Positions 53,034 to 63,368 of a stretch of DNA of 64,000 bases are shown piece by piece; position 1 is the stretch's first letter, and each line of letters starts with the position of its first letter. The translations under genes were made by a program, and so were the position numbers. Source of the DNA: Helicobacteraceae bacterium (GTDB lineage: Bacteria > Campylobacterota > Campylobacteria > Campylobacterales > Sulfurimonadaceae); the NCBI GenBank assembly GCA_013138865.1, contig WTBY01000018.1:1-64000 (forward strand), in the 5' to 3' direction. A model generated the notes under the pieces. It made no database searches, was not told the origin of the DNA, and saw nothing but the letters and a program-made list of their open reading frames with translations.

Positions 53034-53056
53034 TTGATTTTTAGGGGCATTATAAA
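53034..53056 (+). repeat. 23-bp direct repeat, copy 2
   Basis: One mismatch to 51417-51439. Confidence 0.7.
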
Positions 53057-53168
53057 ATAAACCTTGTTTTCAACTCAACCGTTATAATAAAAATTTAATT
53101 TTCACTTTAATACCAAATTAAATCTAAATTTGATACTATATATTGTTTTAATTAAAAAGGTGAATTAC

Positions 53169-53441
53169 ATGTATTTAAGTCAAGATATAAAACCAATTAG
53201 TTACTTAAAAGCAAAAACAGCTGATGTAATAAACAATGTAAATCAAAATCAAAGAGCAATAATCATAACACAAAATGGTGAAGCAAAAGCAGTTGTGCAA
53301 GATATTAAAAGTTATGAGAATTTACAAAATTCCTTAAATTTATTAAAATTAATTGTTCAAAGTGAAAATGATATTGAAAATAATAATATCACAGAACAAG
53401 AAGAAATGTTTAAAACTCTCGAACAAAAATTATTTAGATAA
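53169..53441 (+). CDS. Phd/YefM-type antitoxin
   Basis: Antitoxin of 90 residues; ATG at 53169 with AAAAGGTG upstream is preferred to one at 53130. YLSQDIKPISYLKAKTADVINNVNQ, AIIITQNGEAKAVVQDI is the Phd/YefM fold (in parts), with a C-terminal toxin-binding helix (EEMFKTLEQKLF). Toxin gene follows 6 bases later. Confidence 0.85.
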   Translation: MYLSQDIKPISYLKAKTADVINNVNQNQRAIIITQNGEAKAVVQDIKSYENLQNSLNLLKLIVQSENDIENNNITEQEEMFKTLEQKLFR

Positions 53442-53447
53442 AATCAA

Positions 53448-53780
53448 ATGAAACAATTTGAAGTTATATGGACTAAAAATGCTGAGTTTGACTTAGAGTT
53501 AATTATTGAATATATTAAAACAAATAGTTTTGATACAGCAAAAAAAATATTTTTTGCTTTAAAAGAAGAATGTAAGAGTTTATATTGTTTCCCCCAAAGA
53601 AAAAAAATTGTACCTGAATTACAACAAATTGGTATTTTAAAATACCGAGAAATTATCCATAAGAGATGGAGAATAATATACAAAATTGACAATACAAAAG
53701 TTTATATTTTATTGGTAATAGACTCAAGTAGAAATTTAGAGGATATATTATTTCAAAGATTAATTAATAAAAAAGTATAA
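53448..53780 (+). CDS. RelE/ParE-superfamily toxin
   Basis: Basic protein of 110 residues. VIWTKNAEFDLELIIEYIKTN, then LKYREIIHKRWRIIYKI and VYILLVIDSSRN give the ParE-like pattern (IIEYI, YREIxxxRxRIIYxI). Toxin of the third type II pair with a RelE/ParE fold in the window. Confidence 0.85.
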   Translation: MKQFEVIWTKNAEFDLELIIEYIKTNSFDTAKKIFFALKEECKSLYCFPQRKKIVPELQQIGILKYREIIHKRWRIIYKIDNTKVYILLVIDSSRNLEDILFQRLINKKV

Positions 53781-53833
53781 AAACCATTAAAAAGTAAAAG
53801 AGTTAATCAGATTGATTTAGGTACAATTTTACT

Positions 53834-54049
53834 ATGAAAAAACGAAACTTTATACTTAATAGTGATAACATAGAAAATTTAGAAAACTTTAGTGAAATAC
53901 TGAAAAAAGACTTTAGTACTATAATAAATGAAGCTTTAGAAGAGTACTTTGAAAAAAAGCAAAAAAACCTACTTGAAAAAAATATTTCTGATGAAAATGC
54001 TATGACTAGCCTTGATTTTGATGAATTTTGGGATGATGTAGACATTTAA
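53834..54049 (+). CDS. orphan antitoxin-like protein upstream of cobQ
   Basis: Acidic protein of 71 residues. NFILNSDNIENLENFSEILKKDFSTIINEALEEYF resembles a ribbon-helix-helix followed by helices; the tail SLDFDEFWDDVDI resembles toxin-binding tails. No toxin gene follows; instead cobQ begins on its stop codon (TAATG). It is probably a degraded toxin-antitoxin remnant or a regulator captured before cobQ. Confidence 0.6.
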   Translation: MKKRNFILNSDNIENLENFSEILKKDFSTIINEALEEYFEKKQKNLLEKNISDENAMTSLDFDEFWDDVDI

Positions 54050-55431
54050 TGAACTCACTTAGCATATTCGGTACAAGCTCTGACGCTGGAAAGTCTACTC
54101 TATCTTTTGCTATAACTTACTTGCTACACCATCGTGGTGTAAAAGTTGCACCATTTAAAGCTCAAAATGTTTCTAACAACTCTCAAGTAACTGACGAAGG
54201 TGGTGAGATTGCAATTGCTCAACATTTTGCAGCAGAAGCTATAGGACTCAAAACTAGCACTGATATGAATCCTGTTCTTTTAAAATCTGGCGGAAGGTCT
54301 ACTGCTCACATGATTTTAAATGGTAAAAGTGTCGGTAATAAAGATGTTCGAGAGTACTATAGAGATATAAATATGCTAAAACCTCATGTAAAAAAAGCCT
54401 TCAAAAAACTTTGCAAAGAGTATGATTGTATTGTTGCAGAAGGTGCTGGTAGTCCTGTTGAGTTAAACTTAATGAGTAAGGACTTGTCAAATATCTATAT
54501 AGCCAATGAGTTCAAAACTAAAATAGTTCTTGTAGCAGATATACAAAGAGGTGGGGTTTTTGCTTCTATTTATGGTGTTTATAAGCTACTACCTAAAAAA
54601 CTTAGAGAAAATGTTATAGGTGTTATTGTCAATAAATTTCAAGGTGACATAACACTTTTTGATGAAGGTGTAGAGATTATAGAGAAGAAGTTCGGTTTAA
54701 AAGTTCTAGGTGTTGTACCATTTAGACCTTTTAACCTTGGCTTTGAAGATAGTGCTTCCATTATGAACTATGTTCAAGACACATCAAAAGCTAGTATAAA
54801 AGTCGGTGTTATTAAACTTCCTCACATTAGTAACTTTACAGATTTTGAACCTCTTATTGTCGATAAAGAAGTTGATCTTAGTTTTATCTCTAATGCAAGT
54901 GATACCGCTACTTGTGATTTAATAATAGTACCAGGTAGCAAAATGGTGTTAGAAGATTTAAAGTGGTTAAAAAAGAGAAATTTCGAGAAAATTTTAAGCT
55001 CAAAAAAACAAAAAGTAGTAGCTATTTGTGGTGGTTATGAAATGATGCATGAAACTATTTTAGACCCTCAAGCCGTAGAGTCAGACTTAAAAAAATTCTC
55101 TGGTTTTGGGCGCATAAAAGGTGAAGTCTTATTTGCTAAGCAGAAAATTGTAAAAAAGGGAAGTTACAATATTTTTGGGTTTATGGTTGATGGTTATGAG
55201 ATACATAACGGTACTACTAAAAATAGAAATCAAAAGAGCAAAAACTTATATGGAACATTTGTTCATGGTCTATTTGATAGCGATGAAATACGTAAGTACC
55301 TATTTTCAAAAATAGACCCAAACTACAAAGGTTATAACTTTAAAAAGTACAAAGCTAAAGCTATTAAAAAGTTTGCAAAACACATAAATAAACATGTAGA
55401 TATTGACTTTATAGAAAATGCGTTATATTAG
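54049..55431 (+). CDS. cobQ: cobyric acid synthase (CobQ/CbiP)
   Basis: ATP-dependent amidation of corrin side chains in vitamin B12 synthesis. The 460 residues have an N-terminal DTB-synthetase-like ATPase (FGTSSDAGKSTL near residue 6; VAEGAGSP; ADIQRGGVFAS) and a C-terminal glutamine amidotransferase with nucleophile Cys in VAICGGYEM and His in YGTFVHGLFD. Slightly shorter than the usual 480-500 residues. No other cob gene is near. Confidence 0.93.
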   Translation: MNSLSIFGTSSDAGKSTLSFAITYLLHHRGVKVAPFKAQNVSNNSQVTDEGGEIAIAQHFAAEAIGLKTSTDMNPVLLKSGGRSTAHMILNGKSVGNKDVREYYRDINMLKPHVKKAFKKLCKEYDCIVAEGAGSPVELNLMSKDLSNIYIANEFKTKIVLVADIQRGGVFASIYGVYKLLPKKLRENVIGVIVNKFQGDITLFDEGVEIIEKKFGLKVLGVVPFRPFNLGFEDSASIMNYVQDTSKASIKVGVIKLPHISNFTDFEPLIVDKEVDLSFISNASDTATCDLIIVPGSKMVLEDLKWLKKRNFEKILSSKKQKVVAICGGYEMMHETILDPQAVESDLKKFSGFGRIKGEVLFAKQKIVKKGSYNIFGFMVDGYEIHNGTTKNRNQKSKNLYGTFVHGLFDSDEIRKYLFSKIDPNYKGYNFKKYKAKAIKKFAKHINKHVDIDFIENALY

Positions 55432-55443
55432 CACTATTTTAGT

Positions 55444-57627
55444 TTAATTACCTTCGTAAATAATTACACGATTTCGACCTTCTTCTTTTGCTCTATAAAG
55501 TGCCTTATCTGCTGCTATATAAATAGCATGTGTGTCAAAAGTAGAACTTTGCGTATCAATACTTAGAAGACCAAAAGATGCTGTAACATAATCACTTACA
55601 GAATTTTTCGAGTGAGGAATATGTAGTTTCTCCACTTCCATACAAATCTCATTTGTATATCTAATAGATTCTTCAAGAGACTCTCCTGCAAAGAAAAATC
55701 CAAACTCTTCACCACCCAACCTAAAACAGAAGTCACCACTTCTACTTAACTTACTCTTTAATAGTTTAGCTACTGCTTTTAGGGTATTGTCCCCTTCTTG
55801 ATGACCATAAGTATCATTATATGGTTTAAAAAAGTCTATATCCAACATAACGAATGTAAATTGTAACTTATCTCTTTTAGCACGATTTAACTCTTTTTCA
55901 ACTATTTCATCATAATAACGGCGATTGAAAAGATCTGTTAGTCCATCATGTATAACTTCTTTTTCTAATTTTATATTTACTCTTTTTTCATAATTCAATT
56001 TAACATTTTCTTGACTCTTAAATAACTGATTAATAATATCACCTTTAAGAAGATTTTGACGTGTTACTTCATAAGAACAATAAATTTTATGTATTACATC
56101 TTGGTTGACATTACACTCTAGCCTTAAAGATCTACCACCATTAGCCAAATCCTCAATAGCTTCAGTTATCTTATCTATCTGTTTCTTTGTAGCTTTCACA
56201 AATATAAAAATTATCAATGTAGTAGCAAATAAAATAATAAATATATATGCAATCCACAACCTGATATTTTCTTTAGTATTATTTAAATTATTTTCAACAA
56301 GAGTGTATATATCGTATATATAATAGTTTATAAATTTATTTATATTATTAATATGCTCTGTTGTTAGTTCAAACCAAACTTTTGAATCTAAGTTTTCATA
56401 TTTTTTATCAATTATTTTGAGTTTATAATCCAAAATTTGATTAACTAAGGGTGTAGTTAATAGGTTATTTATTGTTTTTTTATACTTTAGTGTAGCAGTT
56501 TGTTCAAGTATACTTCGATAAGTTCTTTTAGCACCAGAGAGTTCAACGAATGCTGTATGCTCATCATTAGTAGAAGCTTTTTGCTCAATAATTATTATGC
56601 CTTGTGCTCTTTGTAGACCCATTATCTCTTTCATATTAAGAATAGAAGATAGTGTTGATAGAGAGTTAGATATCTCCTTATCTGTATTCATTAACATAAT
56701 TTTTGATGTAATAAAAATTATATTTTTAATCATTTTTTTATAAAAATTGATCTCTTCAATTTTTGCTACTGTTTTATTATCTACTTTTTTTCGAATATTC
56801 TTAAGCGTTGCTACATCTATTTCAAGTGTATTTAAAGATTTAATTATAGAATTGTTTTTCTCTAAATTAAGTGCTTCAATATTATTGATAAGCATTTCTA
56901 TATTTTTATTAGAAATTTTACGCTGTTTGTTTAACTTAGCTATAAATTTATTATTTTTAGAAGAGATATGCCCACTTGATAGGCCTCTCTCAATTTGAAG
57001 TGAATGAGAGAGTTCATTTAGTCCAAAAATAGTATATGTAATATTTGACATTTTTTCTATTCTTGTATATTTATTATACTCATCTATAATAATAAAAGAA
57101 GCAAAAATGATCATCCCAATTAGTGGAATTACTGCAGAAAAAACCAATCTACGTGTAAAGGTAATTCTAGAGTTTATTTTTTTTATCAATCTAATGAACC
57201 ATGATTCCTTCTGTTTTTTATTCTCACAAATACCACACTTTTTAAAAGACTCTACAAGTGGCATATCTTCAGTAATTATGTGATTGATTAACCAATCCGT
57301 TAAAAAGGTAGTTATCTCTTTTGCATTAATATAACTCTTTGTTGCAAAAAACTTCTCTTTTAAATCTGGAATTTTATTAGCAAATGATTGATGCTGTTTA
57401 CAATGTTCATCATAGCTTTCATAGCTACATTGTTTAATAAAAGATTCTTCTCTTTGAAAATGTTTTATTGTGTAATCTTCTAAATCTGCAAAAATAATTT
57501 CAAATTCATCAGATTTGGCATCATTATCTATTGCTTCTGATAAATGATTTATAATTTTTAAAAGTTTTTTATGATCATCATCTAGTACTTTTACTCCTAA
57601 ACTTAAGCCATCATTCCATTGAATCAC
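55444..57627 (-). CDS. hemerythrin-NIT-GGDEF diguanylate cyclase
   Basis: Sensor enzyme of 727 residues making c-di-GMP. Residues 1-135 are a bacteriohemerythrin domain with the diiron ligands DDDHKKLL, IKHFQREE, YDEHCKQHQSF and NHIITEDMP, which binds O2. A membrane helix (about 154-178), a nitrate/nitrite-sensing-type helical domain (about 190-450, ERGLSSGHISS), a second helix (about 467-490) and a C-terminal GGDEF domain (RLGGEEFGFFF) with an RSGD inhibitory site five residues upstream, so product inhibition is likely intact. Cytoplasmic O2 and periplasmic signals probably set its activity. Confidence 0.88.
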   Translation of the reverse strand: MIQWNDGLSLGVKVLDDDHKKLLKIINHLSEAIDNDAKSDEFEIIFADLEDYTIKHFQREESFIKQCSYESYDEHCKQHQSFANKIPDLKEKFFATKSYINAKEITTFLTDWLINHIITEDMPLVESFKKCGICENKKQKESWFIRLIKKINSRITFTRRLVFSAVIPLIGMIIFASFIIIDEYNKYTRIEKMSNITYTIFGLNELSHSLQIERGLSSGHISSKNNKFIAKLNKQRKISNKNIEMLINNIEALNLEKNNSIIKSLNTLEIDVATLKNIRKKVDNKTVAKIEEINFYKKMIKNIIFITSKIMLMNTDKEISNSLSTLSSILNMKEIMGLQRAQGIIIIEQKASTNDEHTAFVELSGAKRTYRSILEQTATLKYKKTINNLLTTPLVNQILDYKLKIIDKKYENLDSKVWFELTTEHINNINKFINYYIYDIYTLVENNLNNTKENIRLWIAYIFIILFATTLIIFIFVKATKKQIDKITEAIEDLANGGRSLRLECNVNQDVIHKIYCSYEVTRQNLLKGDIINQLFKSQENVKLNYEKRVNIKLEKEVIHDGLTDLFNRRYYDEIVEKELNRAKRDKLQFTFVMLDIDFFKPYNDTYGHQEGDNTLKAVAKLLKSKLSRSGDFCFRLGGEEFGFFFAGESLEESIRYTNEICMEVEKLHIPHSKNSVSDYVTASFGLLSIDTQSSTFDTHAIYIAADKALYRAKEEGRNRVIIYEGN

Positions 57628-57769
57628 ATATTTCCCTTACTTAATGCACGTATTAACATCTCTAATTATACCTAAAAGAGCATTATATAATAGTGCAAGT
57701 TAGTAAAATAATTATTTTAACTTAATTAGATATAATCATCTAAATTATATTATTTAAGGACTATTATTT

Positions 57770-57991
57770 ATGAAAGATATTAAGAAAGTATTTGAGTGGG
57801 CTAAAGTAAATGGAGATGCTAAAATTATTGATAGAATTTTAGTTGGTTTACTTCCAGAACTTTTAAAAAACAATATGAAATCAACAAGTAAAGATATAGA
57901 AAATTCTAAAACTATTGATGTATCAGATGAATTATATAACATTATAAAAACTAAAAGTGAAGAGCTTGTTGGCAGCTCTTTTGACAATTAG
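57770..57991 (+). CDS. small protein heading the sensory operon
   Basis: Protein of 73 residues, helical and charged (MKDIKKVFEWAKVNGDAKII). Unknown family. It begins the plus-strand group with a V4R-like protein (9 bases later) and a hybrid kinase, so it is likely a signalling partner or adaptor. Divergent from the hemerythrin-GGDEF gene across 142 bases. Confidence 0.6.
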   Translation: MKDIKKVFEWAKVNGDAKIIDRILVGLLPELLKNNMKSTSKDIENSKTIDVSDELYNIIKTKSEELVGSSFDN

Positions 57992-58000
57992 GAGTTTATT

Positions 58001-59230
58001 ATGTTTAATATAAATGATTACGAATATGATACAAAACATAATTACCTAGAGATAGCTGGTGAAGCAATGATATTTCATTGTCATCATTACCTTACAAACC
58101 TTCAAAGAACAATTTTAGACGCTGAATACATAGATAGTCGACCTTTTATTATAGGTAGTGCTGCTGATGCTATCTATAACCAGCTCTCAAACTTGTGTAC
58201 TGGACTTGATGTTGATGAGTCAAAAGAGATGGCACAAGATATTTATAAAGTCTTTGGTTATGGGCTTATAAACTTATCGAGTATGGATGAAAATGGTATA
58301 ACTTTAACATCAACAAAGTCTATTTTTTCTAAAACATGGCAGCTGAAATTTGGTAAAAGTGAAAAACCTGTTGATTACTACACAACAGGTTTTTTAGCTG
58401 CTGCTTACGCAGTAATTTATAAAAAAGAACTCAAAGATGTAAATGCAGTGCAAACTACTTGTATGGCGTGTGACGATGATATAAATACACATGTTATAAC
58501 TTTTGAAAATGGAAATTTTTCCACATATCCAAAAAAACAACCAACAGTTTTTAATGAGGTAGAAAAGGTATCTTTAAATTGGGAACATGAAGAGGCAGTG
58601 ACAAATGCATTTTTAGGTGCTCACGCGACTATGGTTGGAAACGAAGAGGGATTTATTAATGCTTTTGGTGTTTACCTTGTTAGAAACCAAAGTGATTTTG
58701 TAAATAGACTACAGTTTGAATTTATTAAGGCTATGACTGAAGTTGCAGGTGAATATGGTGTAACTTTAGGTGGAGAACTTCTTCTTGAAGCTGGTCATGC
58801 TTGTGGATTTTTCACTTATGGTGGAATCATGACATCTGCAGAGTGGGAAGGTGCTGTTAAACCTTACCTTAAAACTAAAGAGGACTGGATCAAAGGTCTT
58901 GCTGCATTAGTCAATACGATGGGTTGGGGTTATCATACAGCAGTTGAACTTTCAGAGCAAAAAGCAGTTTTTAGAAACTATAATGACTTTGAAGATTTAA
59001 GTTATGTAAGAATGTATGGAAAATCAGAATACCCTATACATTGGGCTAACAGCGGTGGTTTTACTGGTCTAATGCAATTGGTTTATAATACAGATATTGT
59101 AAATGGTGAGAGAATAGAGACAGAAGAAGGCTTTAGAGAGATGAGAAGAGCTAAGGTTGGATACAAGACAGATATGACGAAGAGTATCTCTTGTGGAGAT
59201 GACTACTTAGAAGTAATAGTTTATTTATAA
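58001..59230 (+). CDS. V4R-like sensory protein
   Basis: Protein of 409 residues, soluble. The middle (about 75-165: FGYGLINLSSM, PVDYYTTGFLAAAYAVIYKKELKDVNAVQTTCMACDDD, in parts) resembles a 4-vinyl-reductase (V4R) domain with its Cys pair TTCMACD. A second similar half follows (about 300-400, GWGYHTAVELSEQKAVF, GGFTGLMQLVYN). V4R domains bind small ligands. It precedes a hybrid kinase by 10 bases, so it may supply it with signal. Assignment of the fold is moderate. Confidence 0.5.
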   Translation: MFNINDYEYDTKHNYLEIAGEAMIFHCHHYLTNLQRTILDAEYIDSRPFIIGSAADAIYNQLSNLCTGLDVDESKEMAQDIYKVFGYGLINLSSMDENGITLTSTKSIFSKTWQLKFGKSEKPVDYYTTGFLAAAYAVIYKKELKDVNAVQTTCMACDDDINTHVITFENGNFSTYPKKQPTVFNEVEKVSLNWEHEEAVTNAFLGAHATMVGNEEGFINAFGVYLVRNQSDFVNRLQFEFIKAMTEVAGEYGVTLGGELLLEAGHACGFFTYGGIMTSAEWEGAVKPYLKTKEDWIKGLAALVNTMGWGYHTAVELSEQKAVFRNYNDFEDLSYVRMYGKSEYPIHWANSGGFTGLMQLVYNTDIVNGERIETEEGFREMRRAKVGYKTDMTKSISCGDDYLEVIVYL

Positions 59231-59240
59231 TTAGGTTAAA

Positions 59241-62200
59241 ATGAATAATAACAGTACAAGTTTGCTTTCATTAAATGAGCTTCAAGCTCAAAATGATAGA
59301 CAAACAAAAATTTATAACAGACTATATGAAATTGGAAAAAGTTTTAATGAAACTCTTGGTATAGATGAGCTTTATGAAACAGCTACACAATTTGCTCAAA
59401 ATGAGTTAAATTTTCAAAAATGTTTAATCTTTGAACATGACGATGAAAATGGATGGTTTAAAGTAGTTAAATCAGTTGGTTATGATAATCCAATTGAGAA
59501 AAAAGTATTAGGGATTATAAACCTACTATTATCTGGTGAAGTGATTGACTACTTACGTATTAATGCGAAGCCTATTTTACATACTCAAAATAATCCAAAT
59601 AAAATTGTTGAAAAGCTTGTTAAATCACTATTTTTAAATGAAGCATATTTTGAACTATTTGGTGGAGATATTGAAATTCCATTTGGTCTTATTGTAGTTG
59701 GAAATGGTACTAAAGATATAGAAAAGTATTCTAGTATTCAGATTGATAAGATGGTTACTCTTGCACTTGGTACTTTTATAACACAATTTTCAAATACAAT
59801 AAAAAGCGTAATTTTTTATGAAGCATGGCACAATGAAAAACAAAGCTTAGAAGAAAATATTATTCAAAGAACTAAAAAGATAAACGAACAAAAAAAGACT
59901 TTTGAAGCAATATTTAAAATATCAAATGATGGTATTTCAATTTTAGATAGTGAAACAAGTGCATTTTTAGATGTTAATCAAGCGTTTGCAGATATTACAG
60001 GTTTTACAAAAGAGGAACTCTTAAGAACAAGCTGCATAAAGCTAACCTCTCAAGAAGATAAAATCAGAAGTCAAGAGATTATTCAAGAGGTTATAAAAAA
60101 AGGTTTTGTAAAAGATTTTATAAAAACTTGTATCATAAAAGATGGTGTAAGAATTTTAACAAATATGTCTCTAACACTTATGAGTGATAAAAAAACTATA
60201 CTTGCAAGTGTAAAAGATATAACTAAACAAAAAGAGTTAGAGCAAAAGTTAATAGAATCTAAAATTAAAGCTGAAGATGCAACAAAAGCAAAAAGTGAAT
60301 TTTTAGCGAATATGTCTCATGAGATAAGAACTCCTATGAATGGAATAATAGGAATGAGTCATTTAGCACTTGGGACTGAGCTAAATAATAAACAAAGAAA
60401 CTATATACAAAAAATAGATAGCTCTGCTAAATCTCTTCTTGGTATTATTAATGATATTTTAGATTTTTCAAAAATAGAAGCTGGTAAGTTAAATATTGAA
60501 AAGCTTGACTTTAATCTATTTAAAGTTATGGACAGTGTTATAAACTTAGTAGAAATTAAGGCACATGAAAAAAATCTAGAACTTATAATAAGCTATGCAA
60601 CTAATTTGGGAAAATATTTTTATGGGGATAGTTTAAGAATTAGTCAAATTTTAACTAACTTGCTTGGTAATGCGATTAAATTTACATCTAGCGGTGAAAT
60701 CGGAATCTATATAAGTAAAATTGAAAAAAATAAAATTAGGTTCGAAGTAAAAGATACCGGTATAGGGTTAACACAAGAACAACAAACAAAACTATTCAAA
60801 TCCTTTTCTCAAGCTGATGGGAGTACAACAAGAAAGTATGGCGGAACAGGTTTAGGACTTACTATTTCTAAACAGTTAGTTGAGCTTATGGATGGAAAGA
60901 TATGGGTAGAAAGCGAAGTAAATAAAGGTAGTAATTTTATTTTCGAGATTGAACTACCTCAAAATGAGACAAAGAAAAAAGAGTTAACATCATTTAAAGG
61001 TAAAAAAGTACTTATAGTTGATGATCATGAAACTTGGCATGAAATATTAAAAAATATTTTAAAAATGTTTGATATTACTGTAGAAACTGCATTTAGTGGT
61101 CAAGAAGCAATTGATAAGATCAAAGAGTGTAATAATGTATACGATTTGGTGTTAATGGATTGGAATATGCCAGGGCTTGATGGTATAGAGACTTCAAGAA
61201 TAATAAAAAATGAGTGTATGACTTGTAGTAAACAAAATAGTTGTGATACAAAACTACCACCTACCGTTGTAATGGTTAGTAGTTTCAGACAAGAGAGTAT
61301 AGTAAAGTTAGCAGAAGAGATCGGTATAGAAGCCTTTTTACAAAAACCTATAAATCCATCCATGCTAAATGATGTTTTAAGTGGAGTCTTTTTAGATTAT
61401 ATAAAAGATGTAAACTATACTCATCAAAGTAAAGAGCTAGAATTGAAAGAAAATCTTAAAACTCTAAATGGTAGTAAGATTCTTTTAGCTGAAGATAATA
61501 GTATAAACCAAGAGATAATTATAGGACTACTAGAAGATACTGGAATAGACGTAGATATAGCTAATAATGGAAAAGAGGTAGTAGATAAATTTACTACAGA
61601 CAATGAATATGAACTACTACTTATGGACTTACAAATGCCTATAATGGATGGTTTTGAAGCTACTAAAATAATAAGATCTATTAACAAAGAGATACCAATA
61701 GTAGCATTAACTGCGAATGCCATGTTAGAAGATGTAGAAAAAACAAGAAAAGCAGGTATGAATGAACATCTAAACAAACCTATAGATGTTCAAAAACTAT
61801 ATAAAACACTTTTAAAATATATTAGTAAAAAAAGTGACATAAGTGATACCAAGCACAGTAGCACAAGTAATAATTTAATTCCAGATTTTGATACTATTGA
61901 CAAAAAGTTAGGTTTATCACATATGGGTGGCTCTAACAAGCTATATTCAAAAATATTAAATAACTTTGTGGAAGACTATAAAGATTTCAATATAGATAAT
62001 GTGACAGAAGACGAGTTTAAAAGAGCTACTCATACATTAAAAGGGCTAAGTGCAAATATAGGTGCTATGGCTCTAAATATTTTGGTAAGTAAAATTGATG
62101 AAACTGGAGATAAATCTATACTTTCAAAACTGTATGAAAGTTTAAATATAGTGATAAAAGATATAGAAGATAAACTTGTAACAACTGCTAAAGAACATAT

Positions 62201-62426
62201 AGAAATTGAAAAGAATGTGATAGATATAGATCAAACAGCTAAATTATTTTTAAAATTACAAGCTGCTGTTGAGAAAAAAGCACCTAAAGACACTAAGGTA
62301 ATTATTGAGGAGCTTGAAACTTATGCACTCTCATATAAATACTGCGAGTTGTTAAAACAGGTAAAAGAGTATGTAAAAAAATATAAATTTAAAGAGATTT
62401 TAGAACTATTAGAGGATAGATTATGA
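59241..62426 (+). CDS. hybrid histidine kinase (GAF-PAS-HisKA-HATPase-REC-REC-HPt)
   Basis: Soluble kinase of 1061 residues. GAF-like domain (about 20-200), PAS (about 220-335), HisKA with the phospho-His in [11 protein letters not shown] (about 355), HATPase with N box [15 protein letters not shown] and GGTGLGL (about 470-570), two receivers with acceptor Asp in [13 protein letters not shown] and [13 protein letters not shown], and an HPt domain ([10 protein letters not shown]). The first receiver has an unusual [10 protein letters not shown] insertion that could bind metal or sense redox. No membrane segment. A complete phosphorelay in one chain. Confidence 0.9.
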   Translation: MNNNSTSLLSLNELQAQNDRQTKIYNRLYEIGKSFNETLGIDELYETATQFAQNELNFQKCLIFEHDDENGWFKVVKSVGYDNPIEKKVLGIINLLLSGEVIDYLRINAKPILHTQNNPNKIVEKLVKSLFLNEAYFELFGGDIEIPFGLIVVGNGTKDIEKYSSIQIDKMVTLALGTFITQFSNTIKSVIFYEAWHNEKQSLEENIIQRTKKINEQKKTFEAIFKISNDGISILDSETSAFLDVNQAFADITGFTKEELLRTSCIKLTSQEDKIRSQEIIQEVIKKGFVKDFIKTCIIKDGVRILTNMSLTLMSDKKTILASVKDITKQKELEQKLIESKIKAEDATKAKSEFLANMSHEIRTPMNGIIGMSHLALGTELNNKQRNYIQKIDSSAKSLLGIINDILDFSKIEAGKLNIEKLDFNLFKVMDSVINLVEIKAHEKNLELIISYATNLGKYFYGDSLRISQILTNLLGNAIKFTSSGEIGIYISKIEKNKIRFEVKDTGIGLTQEQQTKLFKSFSQADGSTTRKYGGTGLGLTISKQLVELMDGKIWVESEVNKGSNFIFEIELPQNETKKKELTSFKGKKVLIVDDHETWHEILKNILKMFDITVETAFSGQEAIDKIKECNNVYDLVLMDWNMPGLDGIETSRIIKNECMTCSKQNSCDTKLPPTVVMVSSFRQESIVKLAEEIGIEAFLQKPINPSMLNDVLSGVFLDYIKDVNYTHQSKELELKENLKTLNGSKILLAEDNSINQEIIIGLLEDTGIDVDIANNGKEVVDKFTTDNEYELLLMDLQMPIMDGFEATKIIRSINKEIPIVALTANAMLEDVEKTRKAGMNEHLNKPIDVQKLYKTLLKYISKKSDISDTKHSSTSNNLIPDFDTIDKKLGLSHMGGSNKLYSKILNNFVEDYKDFNIDNVTEDEFKRATHTLKGLSANIGAMALNILVSKIDETGDKSILSKLYESLNIVIKDIEDKLVTTAKEHIEIEKNVIDIDQTAKLFLKLQAAVEKKAPKDTKVIIEELETYALSYKYCELLKQVKEYVKKYKFKEILELLEDRL

Positions 62427-63304
62427 GTGAACAAAAAACTATATTAATAGTTGATGATACGGAAACAAATATTGACATCCTAGTTGACTTGTTGGATGAT
62501 TACGATATTCGTGTAGCACTTGATGGTATGAGTGCTATTGAAATTGTAAATGATGAAAATATAGATCTAATTTTACTTGATATTATGATGCCTGAGATAG
62601 ATGGATTTGAAGTTTGTAGAAGACTTAAGCAAAATCCAGCAAACAGTAATATACCTATAATCTTTTTAACCGCAAAAACAGATGAAGATTCTATAGAAAA
62701 AGCATATGAAACAGGTGGATCAGATTTTGTAACAAAACCTTTTAGACCTAGGGAGCTGTTGGCGAGGGTAAACAAAGAGCTTAAACTACAATCTATGATT
62801 AAACATTTAGAATATATCTCATCAAGAGATGTAATGACCGGAATTTATAATAGAAGAAAATTCTTTGAGCTATCTACATATATATTTGAAACTCAAAAAA
62901 ACAACTTATATACCGTTATGATAGATATAGACAAATTTAAATCTATTAATGATCAATATGGACATCCAACAGGTGACAAAGTTATAAAGATGGTTGCAAA
63001 AACAATAAGTGAGTACATTACTACAGGTACAGTATTTGGTAGATTGGGTGGAGAGGAGTTTGCTATTGTTTGTACCAATAAAACAGATGATGAAGTTATG
63101 CAAGATATAGAAAGTATACGAGTACTCATTCAAGATTTAGAAGTTTTATCAGATGATGGCGAGGTTATAAAATTTACTATTAGTAATGGTATCTCAAAGA
63201 TTAATGAAAATACTGAAAGTTTAGATGAACTTTTAAAACATGCAGATGATGCACTGTATGAAGCGAAAGGTACAGGTAGAAACAAGGTTATCTTTGGAAG
63301 CTAA
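62423..63304 (+). CDS. response regulator with REC and GGDEF domains
   Basis: Diguanylate cyclase of 293 residues. Receiver with DDTETN, acceptor Asp in LILLDIMMPEIDG and Lys in VTKPFRP; GGDEF domain with MIDIDKFKSINDQYGH and RLGGEEFAIV. No RxxD inhibitory site upstream of GGEEF. Overlaps the hybrid kinase by 4 bases, so the kinase is its likely phosphodonor, linking the upstream sensors to c-di-GMP. Confidence 0.92.
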   Translation: MSEQKTILIVDDTETNIDILVDLLDDYDIRVALDGMSAIEIVNDENIDLILLDIMMPEIDGFEVCRRLKQNPANSNIPIIFLTAKTDEDSIEKAYETGGSDFVTKPFRPRELLARVNKELKLQSMIKHLEYISSRDVMTGIYNRRKFFELSTYIFETQKNNLYTVMIDIDKFKSINDQYGHPTGDKVIKMVAKTISEYITTGTVFGRLGGEEFAIVCTNKTDDEVMQDIESIRVLIQDLEVLSDDGEVIKFTISNGISKINENTESLDELLKHADDALYEAKGTGRNKVIFGS

Positions 63305-63368
63305 ATTTTTGATACAATTACATACTTAAAAAGATTTTGTGTACACATAAACAAGTTAATGGATAAAA

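Larger units (their letters stand above)
52839..53168. other. right end of the element and flanking gap
   Basis: 330 bases without a gene. They hold the stem AAATCCCTAC / GTAGGGATTT (52882-52891, 52916-52925), the right attachment repeat (52979-53003) and copy 2 of the 23-bp repeat (53034-53056). Confidence 0.7.
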
